Source of the DNA: Wenyingzhuangia sp.
GTDB lineage: Bacteria; Bacteroidota; Bacteroidia; Flavobacteriales; Flavobacteriaceae
NCBI GenBank assembly: GCA_020628175.1
Contig: JAHDFK010000006.1
Location: forward strand, 1 to 64,000
Reading direction: 5' to 3'
DNA length: 64,000 bases
Position numbers and translations under genes: made by a program. Of the stretch, positions 1-8,333 are shown piece by piece; the first letter of the stretch is position 1, and every line of letters begins with the position of its first letter. Below the pieces are notes generated by a model. That model was given only the letters and a program-made list of their open reading frames with translations. It had not been told where the DNA came from and made no database searches.

Positions 1-9
1 TGAACATGT

Positions 10-249
10 TCAAACCCTGTTTTTAAAACTTACACACTTGAAGGTATGGTGCCTAAATAGCCTTTCTTCAGTTCCATTTACTTTAAATAAAATACTATTC
101 AAGTCGTTCGTTAAGGTTCCGCTATAATGTTTAGAATTTGTAGTTAGAGTAACTTTGCATTTTTTATTATTGCTAGTTCTATATAATGGAGATATTTGTT
201 TTTCATAAAACATAGCATCGGTAACCGCAACAGTAAACGCTATGTTGTT
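10..249 (-). pseudogene. Truncated paralogue of the gene at 3961-4518
   Basis: From an ATG at 213 this encodes 67 residues beginning MFYEKQISPLYRTSNN. That matches the middle of the 3961-4518 product, which has IMYSKPISPLYRTNNN. The similarity continues upstream of the ATG, in the same frame, through codons reading NIAFTVAVTDA (compare MLSFRIAIKND), until an in-frame TAA at 250-252. The N-terminal membrane segment and first ~110 residues of the intact paralogue are missing, so this is a 5'-truncated remnant. It is not a small gene with its own start. The function of the family is unknown. Confidence 0.7.
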
Positions 250-346
250 TTAGAGTTTAACAACTCATCTTACTCTTGACTCTTGAAGTCAAATCTTATT
301 TTAAGAGTTTTAAATATTATGAATTATTTTCTGAAAATACTTCCAA

Positions 347-382
347 TAAAAAACTGTTTTTGAATACTCAAAAACAGTTTTA
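347..382 (-). terminator. Intrinsic terminator after the lipoprotein gene at 388-756
   Basis: An inverted repeat with arms AAAACTGTTTTTG and CAAAAACAGTTTT around a short loop lies just beyond the stop codon. It is followed on the minus strand by a T-rich run. A near copy sits at 869-905 after the next lipoprotein gene. Confidence 0.7.
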
Positions 383-387
383 ATAAT

Positions 388-756
388 TTACTCTAAATCT
401 TTATCAATAATTTCAAAAGTGTATGTATAATCATTTTTTTTAATTTCTTCAACTCTCCAATATCTATCAATATCATAAATATTTTTACCTTCTGTAGTAG
501 GTTTCCAAACTTTTAATATTCTTTTATCTTTAGATACATATATTGAATCATAATTCTCCAAGTATAACAAAGGAGCTCCTCCTGAATCACAATTAAAATC
601 AACAAAAGTCAAAATACTTTGTTTTTTAAGATTAACTTCTTTGTTAATTTCTCCTTCTACAAATATAAAATCTACGTCTAGATTACTAGAATTTTTAATT
701 AAAAACTCCGAACACTTTTCTGGATCACAACTAAAACACAGAAGAGCTGCAGACAA
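388..756 (-). CDS. Small lipoprotein with no ATG start
   Basis: The function is not recognised. The product is about 122 residues from TTG at 756, and its lipobox-like LLCFSC ends at Cys-9. In frame upstream, codons from 774 read ATA AAG AAA TTA ATA ATA TTG, which would give a textbook lipoprotein leader (KKLIILSAALLCFSC) if the ATA were ATG. No ATG or GTG exists between this point and the upstream stop at about 790. The protein therefore either starts at TTG with a very short leader, uses a rare ATA start, or has lost its start codon. The C-terminus (FEIIDKDLE) matches the ends of the products at 909-1394 and 1573-2061, so it is a diverged member of the same small family. It could be a decaying gene. 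Confidence 0.6.
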   Translation of the reverse strand: MSAALLCFSCDPEKCSEFLIKNSSNLDVDFIFVEGEINKEVNLKKQSILTFVDFNCDSGGAPLLYLENYDSIYVSKDKRILKVWKPTTEGKNIYDIDRYWRVEEIKKNDYTYTFEIIDKDLE

Positions 757-868
757 TATTATTAATTTCTTTATTTTATATTTTATGTATTAGTAATAAT
801 AAGCATTAAATAAAGCTCTAAAATCAGCATCATATTTTTTAAGTAATCTAGTGTCCTAAAAAACATTA

Positions 869-905
869 AAAAAACTGCTTTTGATTTCTCAAAAACAGTT
901 TTTTT
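869..905 (-). terminator. Intrinsic terminator after the lipoprotein gene at 909-1394
   Basis: The hairpin has arms AAAAACTG and CAGTTTTT, with extra internal pairing TTTTG/CAAAA. It lies immediately 3' of the stop codon on the minus strand and runs into a T tract. It is almost the same sequence as the terminator at 347-382, consistent with duplication of gene plus terminator. Confidence 0.7.
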
Positions 906-908
906 AAT

Positions 909-1394
909 CTACTCTAAATCTTCATCTATAATCGTAAAGGTATAATTCCCTAAAATACTATCTCCGCTAGGTTTTTCAATTGCCAAATCAAATACCTCTT
1001 GTATCCAAGAATTATAATTATATGGATTTTTTTCGTTTCCATAATCACCATGAGGTCCGTTCCAAGTCTTTACTAAACTGTCACCTGTATATAATTCTAT
1101 TTTGGTTCCATTTACATCATCAATAATAAAATTTATAGATTCTTTAATATCTCCAGTTGAAAATTGATCATAATATATAGAATCCTTTTTTGATTTTAAT
1201 TTTAATGTTCTCGATATTTTTAAATCATTATCTGTATTTCCTTTGTAAAATAATAATTTTATATCTTTTATTGATTGATTATCATAAATACCATTGTAGA
1301 ATTCTTTTGTCAAATCCTCGCCTTTAAATAAATTACATTGAGAAAGACTAAGGCCAATCAGTATAAATATTAAACGCTTTATCAATTTTTTCAT
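909..1394 (-). CDS. Small lipoprotein of the same family as 1573-2061
   Basis: The product has 161 residues, with a classic lipoprotein leader: KKLIKR, a hydrophobic stretch, and LSQC with the lipid-accepting Cys at about 20. The body is acidic and Thr/Lys rich and ends FTIIDEDLE. It is clearly related to the 1573-2061 product: both carry the YNSW segment (NPYNYNSW and SPFNYNSW), both have a preceding DSL-K-W stretch, and the C-termini match. The ATG lies inside a leftover peptidase tail (1348-1518) read in another frame, mirroring the overlap of the intact pair at 2015-2061. The role is unknown. A protein that binds or restrains the neighbouring peptidase is possible but is only an inference from the conserved pairing. 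Confidence 0.8.
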   Translation of the reverse strand: MKKLIKRLIFILIGLSLSQCNLFKGEDLTKEFYNGIYDNQSIKDIKLLFYKGNTDNDLKISRTLKLKSKKDSIYYDQFSTGDIKESINFIIDDVNGTKIELYTGDSLVKTWNGPHGDYGNEKNPYNYNSWIQEVFDLAIEKPSGDSILGNYTFTIIDEDLE

Positions 1395-1518
1395 CTTCTT
1401 TTGTTTTCCATTTTAATTTTCTTATTAACTCTTTAAACGATGTTGTGGTTGTCGTTAATGTTGAATATATTTCAGAAGTAGTTATACCGGATATATATAA
1501 TTGTTTCTCTAACAAATT
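1348..1518 (-). pseudogene. Leftover 3' end of a second metallopeptidase gene
   Basis: On the minus strand this stretch reads LLEKQLYISGITTSEIY, then STLTTTTTSFKELIRK, LKWKTKEDEKIDKAF and NIYTDWP, then stop. It is nearly identical to the last ~50 residues of the peptidase at 2015-3727 (TTSEIYSTLTTTTTSFKELK through SYTDWP). An in-frame TAA blocks the frame at its upstream end and no peptidase body precedes it. The start of the 909-1394 lipoprotein lies within it, out of frame. This is a relic of a duplicated peptidase-lipoprotein pair. Confidence 0.85.
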
Positions 1519-1530
1519 ATTTTAACTAAA

Positions 1531-1566
1531 AAACCTCCCTTTTAAAATTTTAAAAAGGAGAGGCTT
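1531..1566 (-). terminator. Probable terminator after 1573-2061
   Basis: An imperfect inverted repeat with arms CCTCCCTTTTAAAA and TTTTAAAAAGGAGAGG lies a few bases past the stop codon of the 1573-2061 lipoprotein. It is followed on the minus strand by a T-rich stretch. Confidence 0.6.
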
Positions 1567-1572
1567 ATTAAG

Positions 1573-2061
1573 CTATTTCAAATCTTCGTCTGTAATTGTA
1601 AAAATTAATTCTCCATATACAAAATTTCCAATTTGAGTTTCCAAAGGAGTTTCATATTTTAATGGCTTCCATGAGTTATAATTAAATGGGCTATTCTCCA
1701 TTAAATAGCCTGAAACACCAGACCACTTTTTAAGCAAGCTATCGTTTTCATAAACTTCAAACACTCCATCATCATAACGTGAAATATTTCTTTCTATGAT
1801 CATTTTAAAATCCCCCTCAACTACACCATCTTCAGAAACAGAAGAACTAAATGCTTCCATAATTTTTGTTTGCTCATTAGGTTTTAAACTAATAAAATGA
1901 GCATCTCTATTCCCATCCTGATAAGATATCCTTAAAGTTTTATTCGATTTATTAACAAAAGTTCTTTTATAAAAATTTATTACAAATGAACTTTCAGGAT
2001 CGCAACTCTGTAAACTAAGGCCAATCTGTATAGCTATTAAAAGCTGCATCAATTTTTTCAT
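1573..2061 (-). CDS. Small lipoprotein overlapping the metallopeptidase 3' end
   Basis: The product has 162 residues with a lipoprotein leader KKLMQLLIAIQIGLSLQSC (Cys at about 20). It is an exported lipid-anchored protein of unknown function. The body shares the YNSW segment and the C-terminal FTITDEDLK with the 909-1394 product. Its ATG at 2061 lies inside the last codons of the peptidase gene, in a different frame, giving a 47-nt overlap and probable translational coupling. This arrangement is duplicated at 1348-1394, so the pairing of peptidase and lipoprotein has been kept. The neighbourhood suggests a functional partner of the peptidase, but no domain identifies the role. Confidence 0.8.
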   Translation of the reverse strand: MKKLMQLLIAIQIGLSLQSCDPESSFVINFYKRTFVNKSNKTLRISYQDGNRDAHFISLKPNEQTKIMEAFSSSVSEDGVVEGDFKMIIERNISRYDDGVFEVYENDSLLKKWSGVSGYLMENSPFNYNSWKPLKYETPLETQIGNFVYGELIFTITDEDLK

Positions 2062-3727
2062 CTTCTCTTGTTTTCCATTTTAATTTTCTTTTTAACTCTT
2101 TAAACGATGTTGTAGTTGTCGTTAATGTTGAATATATTTCAGAAGTAGTGACATCAGGTATTTTATCTACTTTTTCTAAAAATCCTGGATTATACCAATC
2201 TTCTTCATCATCAAATGAAAATCTCCAACCCGGAAATGCCTTGTGCAAACAAACATGTCCAAAATAATTCCCCCACATTTCTCCAACACCACAAACACCA
2301 GCATTCCTACCTGTTCCATCTCCATATGCACCATAGGTAATAATATAATTAACATATTTTGTCCAGTAAGCACTTCCTACTTTTGCAAAATGAGAAGTAT
2401 GTGCCATTTCATGAAAAACTTTTGAATAAACACCAGCTGTTCCTTGGCTAGAATTTCCTTGAATCCAAACATCTGGTAATAAATTAAGCCTTACTAGATA
2501 CCCTACACTTGAATTCGCTATAGTAAAAGGTATTGCATTGATAAAAAAATTCGAAACATCACTATGAGAATTAAAACCTAAAGCTCCATAAGTATGTCCC
2601 AACATTGGAGCAGACGCATCACCAGTTCCGCTAGTAACATTTACTCTAATTTTACCATTAAATGTTCCAATACCTAATTCTTTACAATATTTACGATATT
2701 TTACAATAGCATTGTTTACAGTAGCAAAACGCCAACCATAAGAATTCGTATCAAAATCTTTAGAGTATCCATTTCTTGAATGTCTCCCGGATCTATAAGT
2801 AGCATCCGAAACAGACAACCAGCTTGAATACAATTTACATTTGTTAGAAGGATTATCAAAATCTATATAGTACCAAGGTCTATGTCTATATTTTTTATTA
2901 ATCTTATAATCTCCGTTGCTGTTTGTATAACCGTGCCCCCAAACAAACCATCTATAGGTTCTTACTTTTACCCCTTCAACAGGTTCATAAATACCCGTAA
3001 TTGTATTTTTTACTCTAATTTTTCCTCTTGGTTGTTTTCTTCCACTACATCTAAACCAACATCTTTCTATCCCATTAGCTCCATTCACTTTAGGTAATCT
3101 ATTACCATCCTCTTCTTCTATTTCATTATTAGTAATTTTAAAAGTTTCTTTTTCTAATTGTTCATAGAAAGATAGTTGAGAATTTGTAGCTCTTGCCAAT
3201 GGTATTTTAACATGCTCTTCATCCTCTTCTTCTCCCTGTGCATCTTCAAAAAGAAATAAATCTTCCAAAACTTCGTATTTTAAACCAAAACTATCTAAAT
3301 CAACATCTACATACAATGCGGTATATATCCAATAGCCTTGATTTTCTTCAGAAGTAGATTCATCCTTATTTATATAAAATTCATCATCTCCTTCTTCTAA
3401 AATCTCCCTATCTAAGGGTATATTAGAAAATTTAATTTCTCGATCATTTAATTTTTCTTCATCTCCAGAGGATCCACACCAAAACCTTACATATTTATGG
3501 TTCACGGAAATTTCTATAGTTTCTGCAACTGACTTAATAGAAGCACTTCCTTTAGTCAAAGGTATTTTGGCCTGTGAATTTACGATACTCTCATAAGCCT
3601 TCTTCATGTTTTCTACAGAATAAGGGTTTTCAATTTTTTTCCCTAAAATTATTTTCGTTTCAGATTCTTGTTTTACTCCTTCTTTTTCAATATCTATTTC
3701 ATCCTTCTTACAAGACACAAAAGCCAA
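2015..3727 (-). CDS. Zinc-metallopeptidase-like surface lipoprotein, signal peptide out of frame
   Basis: The open frame has 570 codons from TTG at 3727 and starts LAFVSCKKDE, which is the tail of a lipoprotein signal. Residues ~1-220 are acidic and low in order. At about 225-330 there is a Carboxypeptidase-regulatory-like segment (GKIRVKNT, then EGVKVRTYRW and TNSNGDY). The C-terminal half carries HEMAHTSH at about 438, an HExxH zinc motif, with a possible third ligand in GEMWGN about 40 residues on. A surface-exposed peptidase is the likely role; its substrate is unknown. The natural start is ATG at 3767 (KMKLKNYFFLS), but this is one base out of phase because of the TTTC tract at 3726-3744. 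With three units instead of four, the leader would join LAFVSC perfectly. A -7 box lies at 3828-3835. Confidence 0.75.
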   Translation of the reverse strand: MAFVSCKKDEIDIEKEGVKQESETKIILGKKIENPYSVENMKKAYESIVNSQAKIPLTKGSASIKSVAETIEISVNHKYVRFWCGSSGDEEKLNDREIKFSNIPLDREILEEGDDEFYINKDESTSEENQGYWIYTALYVDVDLDSFGLKYEVLEDLFLFEDAQGEEEDEEHVKIPLARATNSQLSFYEQLEKETFKITNNEIEEEDGNRLPKVNGANGIERCWFRCSGRKQPRGKIRVKNTITGIYEPVEGVKVRTYRWFVWGHGYTNSNGDYKINKKYRHRPWYYIDFDNPSNKCKLYSSWLSVSDATYRSGRHSRNGYSKDFDTNSYGWRFATVNNAIVKYRKYCKELGIGTFNGKIRVNVTSGTGDASAPMLGHTYGALGFNSHSDVSNFFINAIPFTIANSSVGYLVRLNLLPDVWIQGNSSQGTAGVYSKVFHEMAHTSHFAKVGSAYWTKYVNYIITYGAYGDGTGRNAGVCGVGEMWGNYFGHVCLHKAFPGWRFSFDDEEDWYNPGFLEKVDKIPDVTTSEIYSTLTTTTTSFKELKRKLKWKTREDEKIDAAFNSYTDWP

Positions 3728-3744
3728 AGAAAGAAAGAAAGAAA
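3726..3744 (-). repeat. Tetranucleotide tract (TTTC)4 in the signal peptide
   Basis: The minus strand reads TTTC four times and then TTT, inside the hydrophobic core of the peptidase leader. The distance from ATG at 3767 to the TTG at 3727 is 40 nt, so the two are out of frame. Loss of one 4-nt unit gives 36 nt and restores one continuous lipoprotein signal peptide ending VSC. This is the form expected of slipped-strand, phase-variable genes, here in the OFF state. Confidence 0.75.
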
Positions 3745-3827
3745 TAATTTTTTAATTTCATTTTCATATGTTATTTTTTTGATTAAGCCGCTAAAATAAA
3801 TTATCAACACCAACAACAAGCATTAAC

Positions 3828-3835
3828 CAAAGTTA
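3828..3835 (-). promoter_or_regulatory. -7 promoter box for the metallopeptidase unit
   Basis: The minus strand has TAACTTTG, matching the Bacteroidota -7 consensus TAnnTTTG, about 60 nt upstream of the ATG at 3767. I see no convincing TTG -33 box at the usual spacing, so this is only a candidate. Confidence 0.4.
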
Positions 3836-3960
3836 GGATATCATCAATTTTATGTAAAGATTTCATTTGACTCAATTTATATTTTACTTCGGAAAATCAA
3901 TAACATATCAATTGGTTGTTCGTTGTATAAATAGGGCTCAAATTCATCTAAAAAAAAGAA

Positions 3961-4518
3961 TTATTTTTCTATTCTAGTAAATTTTAGCTCTTTCATATTA
4001 TCTAAAAAAAGTAAAATCCATTCGTCTTTTAAAACCCCTTTGTAATTTTTAATAATAGGACTATTTTTAAATATTTCTCCTTTTAACAAAGCATTATTGT
4101 TTGTTCTATATAAAGGAGATATCGGTTTAGAATACATTATATCATTTTTTATGGCTATCCTGAAACTTAACATCTCTTCGTCTATCATAATATCAGAAGC
4201 CTCAATAAAAAAATAACCTATCGAATCCGTATTATATGAGTAATCAATATCTAATGTATTTCCATAATAATACACATGGTCTTCTTTAAACTCTAAATAA
4301 CTCTTAATTCTAGAATTCTCTATATGTGAACACTCATAAACCCCTTCTAAAGAGAACATATCTTCTTTTTCTTCTAATACAGGTTGCGTTTTCTCTACAA
4401 CAACCTCTTCTCCTATTTCTACACCAAATCCTTTTAAAAATCCTTTTACATCTTTAAATAAAGACCCTAAAACAGATATTGCAGTTACCAATATCACCAA
4501 ATATTTAAATACCTTCAT
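3961..4518 (-). CDS. Unknown protein translationally coupled to cobN
   Basis: The product has 185 residues and is not recognised. Residues 1-20 form a hydrophobic segment (KYLVILVTAISVLGSLF), probably a signal anchor, with a charged linker to about 50 and then a beta-rich domain with many aromatic residues (YYYGNT, ISPLYRTNNN). The ATG is one base past the cobN stop (TAG C ATG), so it should be translated with cobN. A truncated paralogue sits at 10-249, which points to the accessory region next door more than to cobalamin. Whether it serves B12 synthesis is unclear. No terminator is obvious after it. Confidence 0.7.
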   Translation of the reverse strand: MKVFKYLVILVTAISVLGSLFKDVKGFLKGFGVEIGEEVVVEKTQPVLEEKEDMFSLEGVYECSHIENSRIKSYLEFKEDHVYYYGNTLDIDYSYNTDSIGYFFIEASDIMIDEEMLSFRIAIKNDIMYSKPISPLYRTNNNALLKGEIFKNSPIIKNYKGVLKDEWILLFLDNMKELKFTRIEK

Positions 4519-4519
4519 G

Positions 4520-7500
4520 CTATTCTAAATCATTTTCAGATGTTAAATACAAAGCTTCTAATGCTTCTTTTATTTCATCGGATGGATTTTGCCACAAACC
4601 TCTTTGTATAGCTTCCAACATTCTTTCCGACATATCTTTTAAAGCCCATTTGTTATGTTGTTCTATAAAAGCTCTATTTTCTTTATCAAACAAATAAGCC
4701 TCTGTGATTCCTTGATACATAAAATCTTCAACCAAATTGGTTGTTGCATCATAAGCAAACAAATAATCCATGGTAGCAGCCATTTCAAAAGCACCTTTGT
4801 ACCCATGATCTCTCATTCCTTCCATCCATTTAGGATTTACAACTCTCGATCTGTAAACTTTATGCAATTCTTCTTTTAATGTTTTTATTCGTGGATTTTC
4901 GGGTCTAGAATGATCGCCGAAATAAAGTTCTGGCTGATCGCCTTTGATTGTGGTTACAGCCACTGCCATTCCTCCTTGAAATTGATAATAATCATCCGAG
5001 TCCAACAAATCATGCTCCCTATTGTCTTGATTTTGAATCACAACCTCAACATTAGACAATCGCTTTTCAAAAGATTCATGTGCCGATTTCCCTTCGTTCT
5101 TAGCCCCATAATAAGCATAACCACTCCAATTCATATATACCTTAGCTAAATCTTCTTCGGTTTCCCAGTTTTGTCCATCAATCAAACCTTGTAAACCTGC
5201 TCCATAAGCTCCTGGTTTCGATCCAAAAACACGGTACAAAGCTCTTTCTTCTGCTTGCGCTTCAGACAAATCTTTAGACAACCAGCCTTGTTTTTCTTCT
5301 AAAAAACGTTTCCTTATCGGGTTCATCTCTTCAGGTTCTTCTAATGCTGCCACTTTGGCTACTGCCGCATTAAACAACGAAATTACATCTGGAAAAGCAT
5401 CTCTAAAAAAACCTGAAATTCGCAATAAAACATCTACTCTAGGACGCTGTAATTCTAATAAAGATAAAATTTCAAAATCGGTAACTCGTCTATTCATCCC
5501 AGACCAAATTGGGCGTACCCCCATTAAAGCAAAAGCTTGCGCAATGTCATCTCCTCCTGTTCGCATGGTTGCTGTACCCCAAACAGAAATACCTATAGAA
5601 GTAGGATATTCTCCTTGCTCTTGTAAATAACGTTCTATAATATTTTTAGCACTCTTAACACCCAATTCGTATGCCGATGTAGATGGAATTGTGCGTACAT
5701 CTACCGAATAAAAATTTTTACCTGTAGGTAGTATGTCTAATCTACCACGCGTAGGTGCTCCAGAACCTCCAGCAGGTACATAAGCTCCATTTAAACCTTG
5801 TACTAAATTTGTTAATTCTTCTTTTGTATCGTATACTTTTTTTAAGGTATGAGTGGTTATATACTTTAAAACTTGTTGGGTATGCACACCGTAAGTTGTA
5901 ATATTTATTTCGTTTGCTAAAATGGAAGTAATAATACTTTTTGCATACAATTCTAAACACTCTACAACCTGCCCATAAGTTCTACAACTTACCTCTAAAA
6001 CAGTTAGCGAACAACTTGTCTCGTAAGCAATGTCTAAAGGATCGAAGTTTAACTGTAAGTCTTTTGCCAAGGCTTGCGTAATTCCCAATACACCATCATT
6101 TGGCAATCTGTGCAGCGCTACAATTAAATCTACCAACTTTTCATGTTTTGGCACATTTCCTAAAATATGCAAACCGCCTCTAATTTGCGCTTCTTTTAAT
6201 TCGCACAAATACCCATCTATTATTTCTAAAAGCTCTTCAATATCTTTACCCTCACAATTTAAATCCGATACAAGTTCGGTACTTTTTACCAAGGTATCTA
6301 TTTTATTTTTTATAAGTTTTGTACGCTTATAATCTACCAACGCAGCTTCATAATACTCATCAATTAACAGCTCTAACTTTAACAAATCACCATAGTTTTC
6401 TGCTCGCGTCATTGGCGGAATCAAATGATCTATAATAATTGCATGGCCTCTACGTTTTGCTTGTGTTCCCTCTCCCGGATCGTTAATAATGAAAGGATAA
6501 AAATGTGGAATTTCTTTTAGAATAGCCGCGGGAAAACATGTTTCTTCGCTTAATGCTAAACTCTTACCTGGCAACCACTCTAAGTTTCCGTGCTTTCCTA
6601 TATGAATAATGGCATCGGCATTAAAATAATGTTGTACCCAAATATAATAAGCCAAATAACTATAGGTTGGTGGTAAATCTGGCGAATGGTACGTTGCTTG
6701 TAAATCAACATCGTACCCTCTACTTGGCTGAATACTCACAAAAACATTTTCTAAACAAAACCCAGGAATTACAAAAACACCACCCCTATAACTTGGTGAA
6801 GTTGTGGGGTGTCCCCATTGTGTTTCTATTTTTGTTCGTAATGCTACTGATATTTGATTGTAATAGCTATAAAAATCTTGTTCTGATAGCGTTATTTCTG
6901 CTTCTCTTATCTGCAAAGAAGTTTGGTCGTTGGTAACCGTATTTGTTAATCTATCAATTAACTCTTCTGTATTTTGAGGTACGTCTTTTCCTAAAGCATA
7001 GCCCTCTGCTAACAATGCTTTTAAAGTTGCAATGGCACTTTGCGGTGTATCTAAACCAACACCATTAGCTAACCTACTATCTTTATTAGGATAATTGGGT
7101 ACTATTAACGCTACTTTCTTGTCATCGTTACCCTTAAAAGCTAAATTACACCATGCTTTAGCCTGCTTTGCTACATTGGTACAACCTTCATCAAACGCAA
7201 CATATTTTACAACCTCCGAATCTGTTTGACTATCTTTTTCTAAAACTTCTTTAAACGAAATAACACTTGTAATAATTTTACCATCTACTTCTGGTAAAGC
7301 AATGTTCATCGCTACATCTGTAGGAGGTAATCCAAAATCTCCTTCACGCCAAGTTTCTTCATTACAACTCGCTATTATTCCTTGTAAAACGGGTATGTTT
7401 AATTGATGAAATAAACCCTCCGAAGTATCGTGAAACGATTGTAAAGAAAACCCTGTTGTATTTACAATAACCTTAGGAACAGACAAATGAACACTTTTTA

Positions 7501-8263
7501 ACAATGCTAAAATTTGTTCTTTTATATGCGTATCTCTATAACTTAACGCCATTAACGTTACTGGCATTAAACCCTGCGCTTCTAGTTTTTTTGTTAGTAC
7601 AATTATAGGATCTAAATTATCTGCCAAAAAATAACTTCTGTACGCAAATAGCAATACCAAAGGTTTTTTATTTGTAAAAAATGGTCTAGTAATCTGTCCT
7701 TTGTCTGGATGATACAGAAACAGATCTGGTAATTCTAATTTTGGCTGAATTTCAAAATTAAAATCAAAAGCTATATTAAAGATTTGCTTAAGAAACTCCT
7801 TTGTATTTTGTTTTCCTCCTGCTACTAAATACTTCCAAACTTTATCTACTACTGGCAATGCTACATTCGATAGTTTCATCAGCTCCAAATCTGGCTTGTC
7901 ATCTCCTGGCACAAAAATCAACCGAATATCATTTTCTTCGGCACAGGCAACAATAGCTTCACATAAATAAGAGTAATAGGCAGTACCTCCTAATAATTTT
8001 AACACAACTATTTTAGATTTGCGTACTACATCTTCTATGTAAGTATCAATGGTTAACTCTTGTTTAAAATAAGTAAGATTTGCCATCCGTAAACTCGGCA
8101 CATTCTCATAAGTATTTTGTACTTCTTTATACATTTTATTTACCGCAAATAAATCTGTATCTGCAGCAGATAAAAACAGAATATCTCCTGGTGTTTGTTC
8201 TATATAAAAAACACCATCATCATTCGGGTTCCATCCTCCTGGTATTGTTGCTATTAAATGCAT
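4520..8263 (-). CDS. cobN: CobN-type cobaltochelatase large subunit
   Basis: The 1247-residue protein is of the usual size for the CobN/ChlH/BchH family, the porphyrinoid-binding subunit that inserts metal with help from AAA+ and VWA partners. Seen directly: an N-terminal start region (IPGGWNPNDDG), the family-typical GKHGNLEWLPGKS at about 555-570, and GGSGAPTRGRLD at about 830-840. The surrounding cbi/cob genes favour cobalt and hydrogenobyrinic acid a,c-diamide over magnesium and protoporphyrin. The AAA-VWA partner is the fused gene at 13191-14873. It ends a short unit begun by the CobW-like GTPase at 9810. No riboswitch precedes it. The locus also encodes CbiX, a separate cobalt chelatase, which makes the presence of CobN notable. 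Confidence 0.9.
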   Translation of the reverse strand: MHLIATIPGGWNPNDDGVFYIEQTPGDILFLSAADTDLFAVNKMYKEVQNTYENVPSLRMANLTYFKQELTIDTYIEDVVRKSKIVVLKLLGGTAYYSYLCEAIVACAEENDIRLIFVPGDDKPDLELMKLSNVALPVVDKVWKYLVAGGKQNTKEFLKQIFNIAFDFNFEIQPKLELPDLFLYHPDKGQITRPFFTNKKPLVLLFAYRSYFLADNLDPIIVLTKKLEAQGLMPVTLMALSYRDTHIKEQILALLKSVHLSVPKVIVNTTGFSLQSFHDTSEGLFHQLNIPVLQGIIASCNEETWREGDFGLPPTDVAMNIALPEVDGKIITSVISFKEVLEKDSQTDSEVVKYVAFDEGCTNVAKQAKAWCNLAFKGNDDKKVALIVPNYPNKDSRLANGVGLDTPQSAIATLKALLAEGYALGKDVPQNTEELIDRLTNTVTNDQTSLQIREAEITLSEQDFYSYYNQISVALRTKIETQWGHPTTSPSYRGGVFVIPGFCLENVFVSIQPSRGYDVDLQATYHSPDLPPTYSYLAYYIWVQHYFNADAIIHIGKHGNLEWLPGKSLALSEETCFPAAILKEIPHFYPFIINDPGEGTQAKRRGHAIIIDHLIPPMTRAENYGDLLKLELLIDEYYEAALVDYKRTKLIKNKIDTLVKSTELVSDLNCEGKDIEELLEIIDGYLCELKEAQIRGGLHILGNVPKHEKLVDLIVALHRLPNDGVLGITQALAKDLQLNFDPLDIAYETSCSLTVLEVSCRTYGQVVECLELYAKSIITSILANEINITTYGVHTQQVLKYITTHTLKKVYDTKEELTNLVQGLNGAYVPAGGSGAPTRGRLDILPTGKNFYSVDVRTIPSTSAYELGVKSAKNIIERYLQEQGEYPTSIGISVWGTATMRTGGDDIAQAFALMGVRPIWSGMNRRVTDFEILSLLELQRPRVDVLLRISGFFRDAFPDVISLFNAAVAKVAALEEPEEMNPIRKRFLEEKQGWLSKDLSEAQAEERALYRVFGSKPGAYGAGLQGLIDGQNWETEEDLAKVYMNWSGYAYYGAKNEGKSAHESFEKRLSNVEVVIQNQDNREHDLLDSDDYYQFQGGMAVAVTTIKGDQPELYFGDHSRPENPRIKTLKEELHKVYRSRVVNPKWMEGMRDHGYKGAFEMAATMDYLFAYDATTNLVEDFMYQGITEAYLFDKENRAFIEQHNKWALKDMSERMLEAIQRGLWQNPSDEIKEALEALYLTSENDLE

Positions 8264-8333
8264 TTAAGCTTTGTTTATAGTCGTTTGTTTTCTTTTTAAC
8301 CTTTAGCGTAAAAATAAATCCTTGCCAATAGAA

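Noticed and set aside
2176..2425. Short open frames on both strands inside the peptidase gene
   Set aside because: They are out-of-frame shadows of the conserved HEMAH region of the peptidase.
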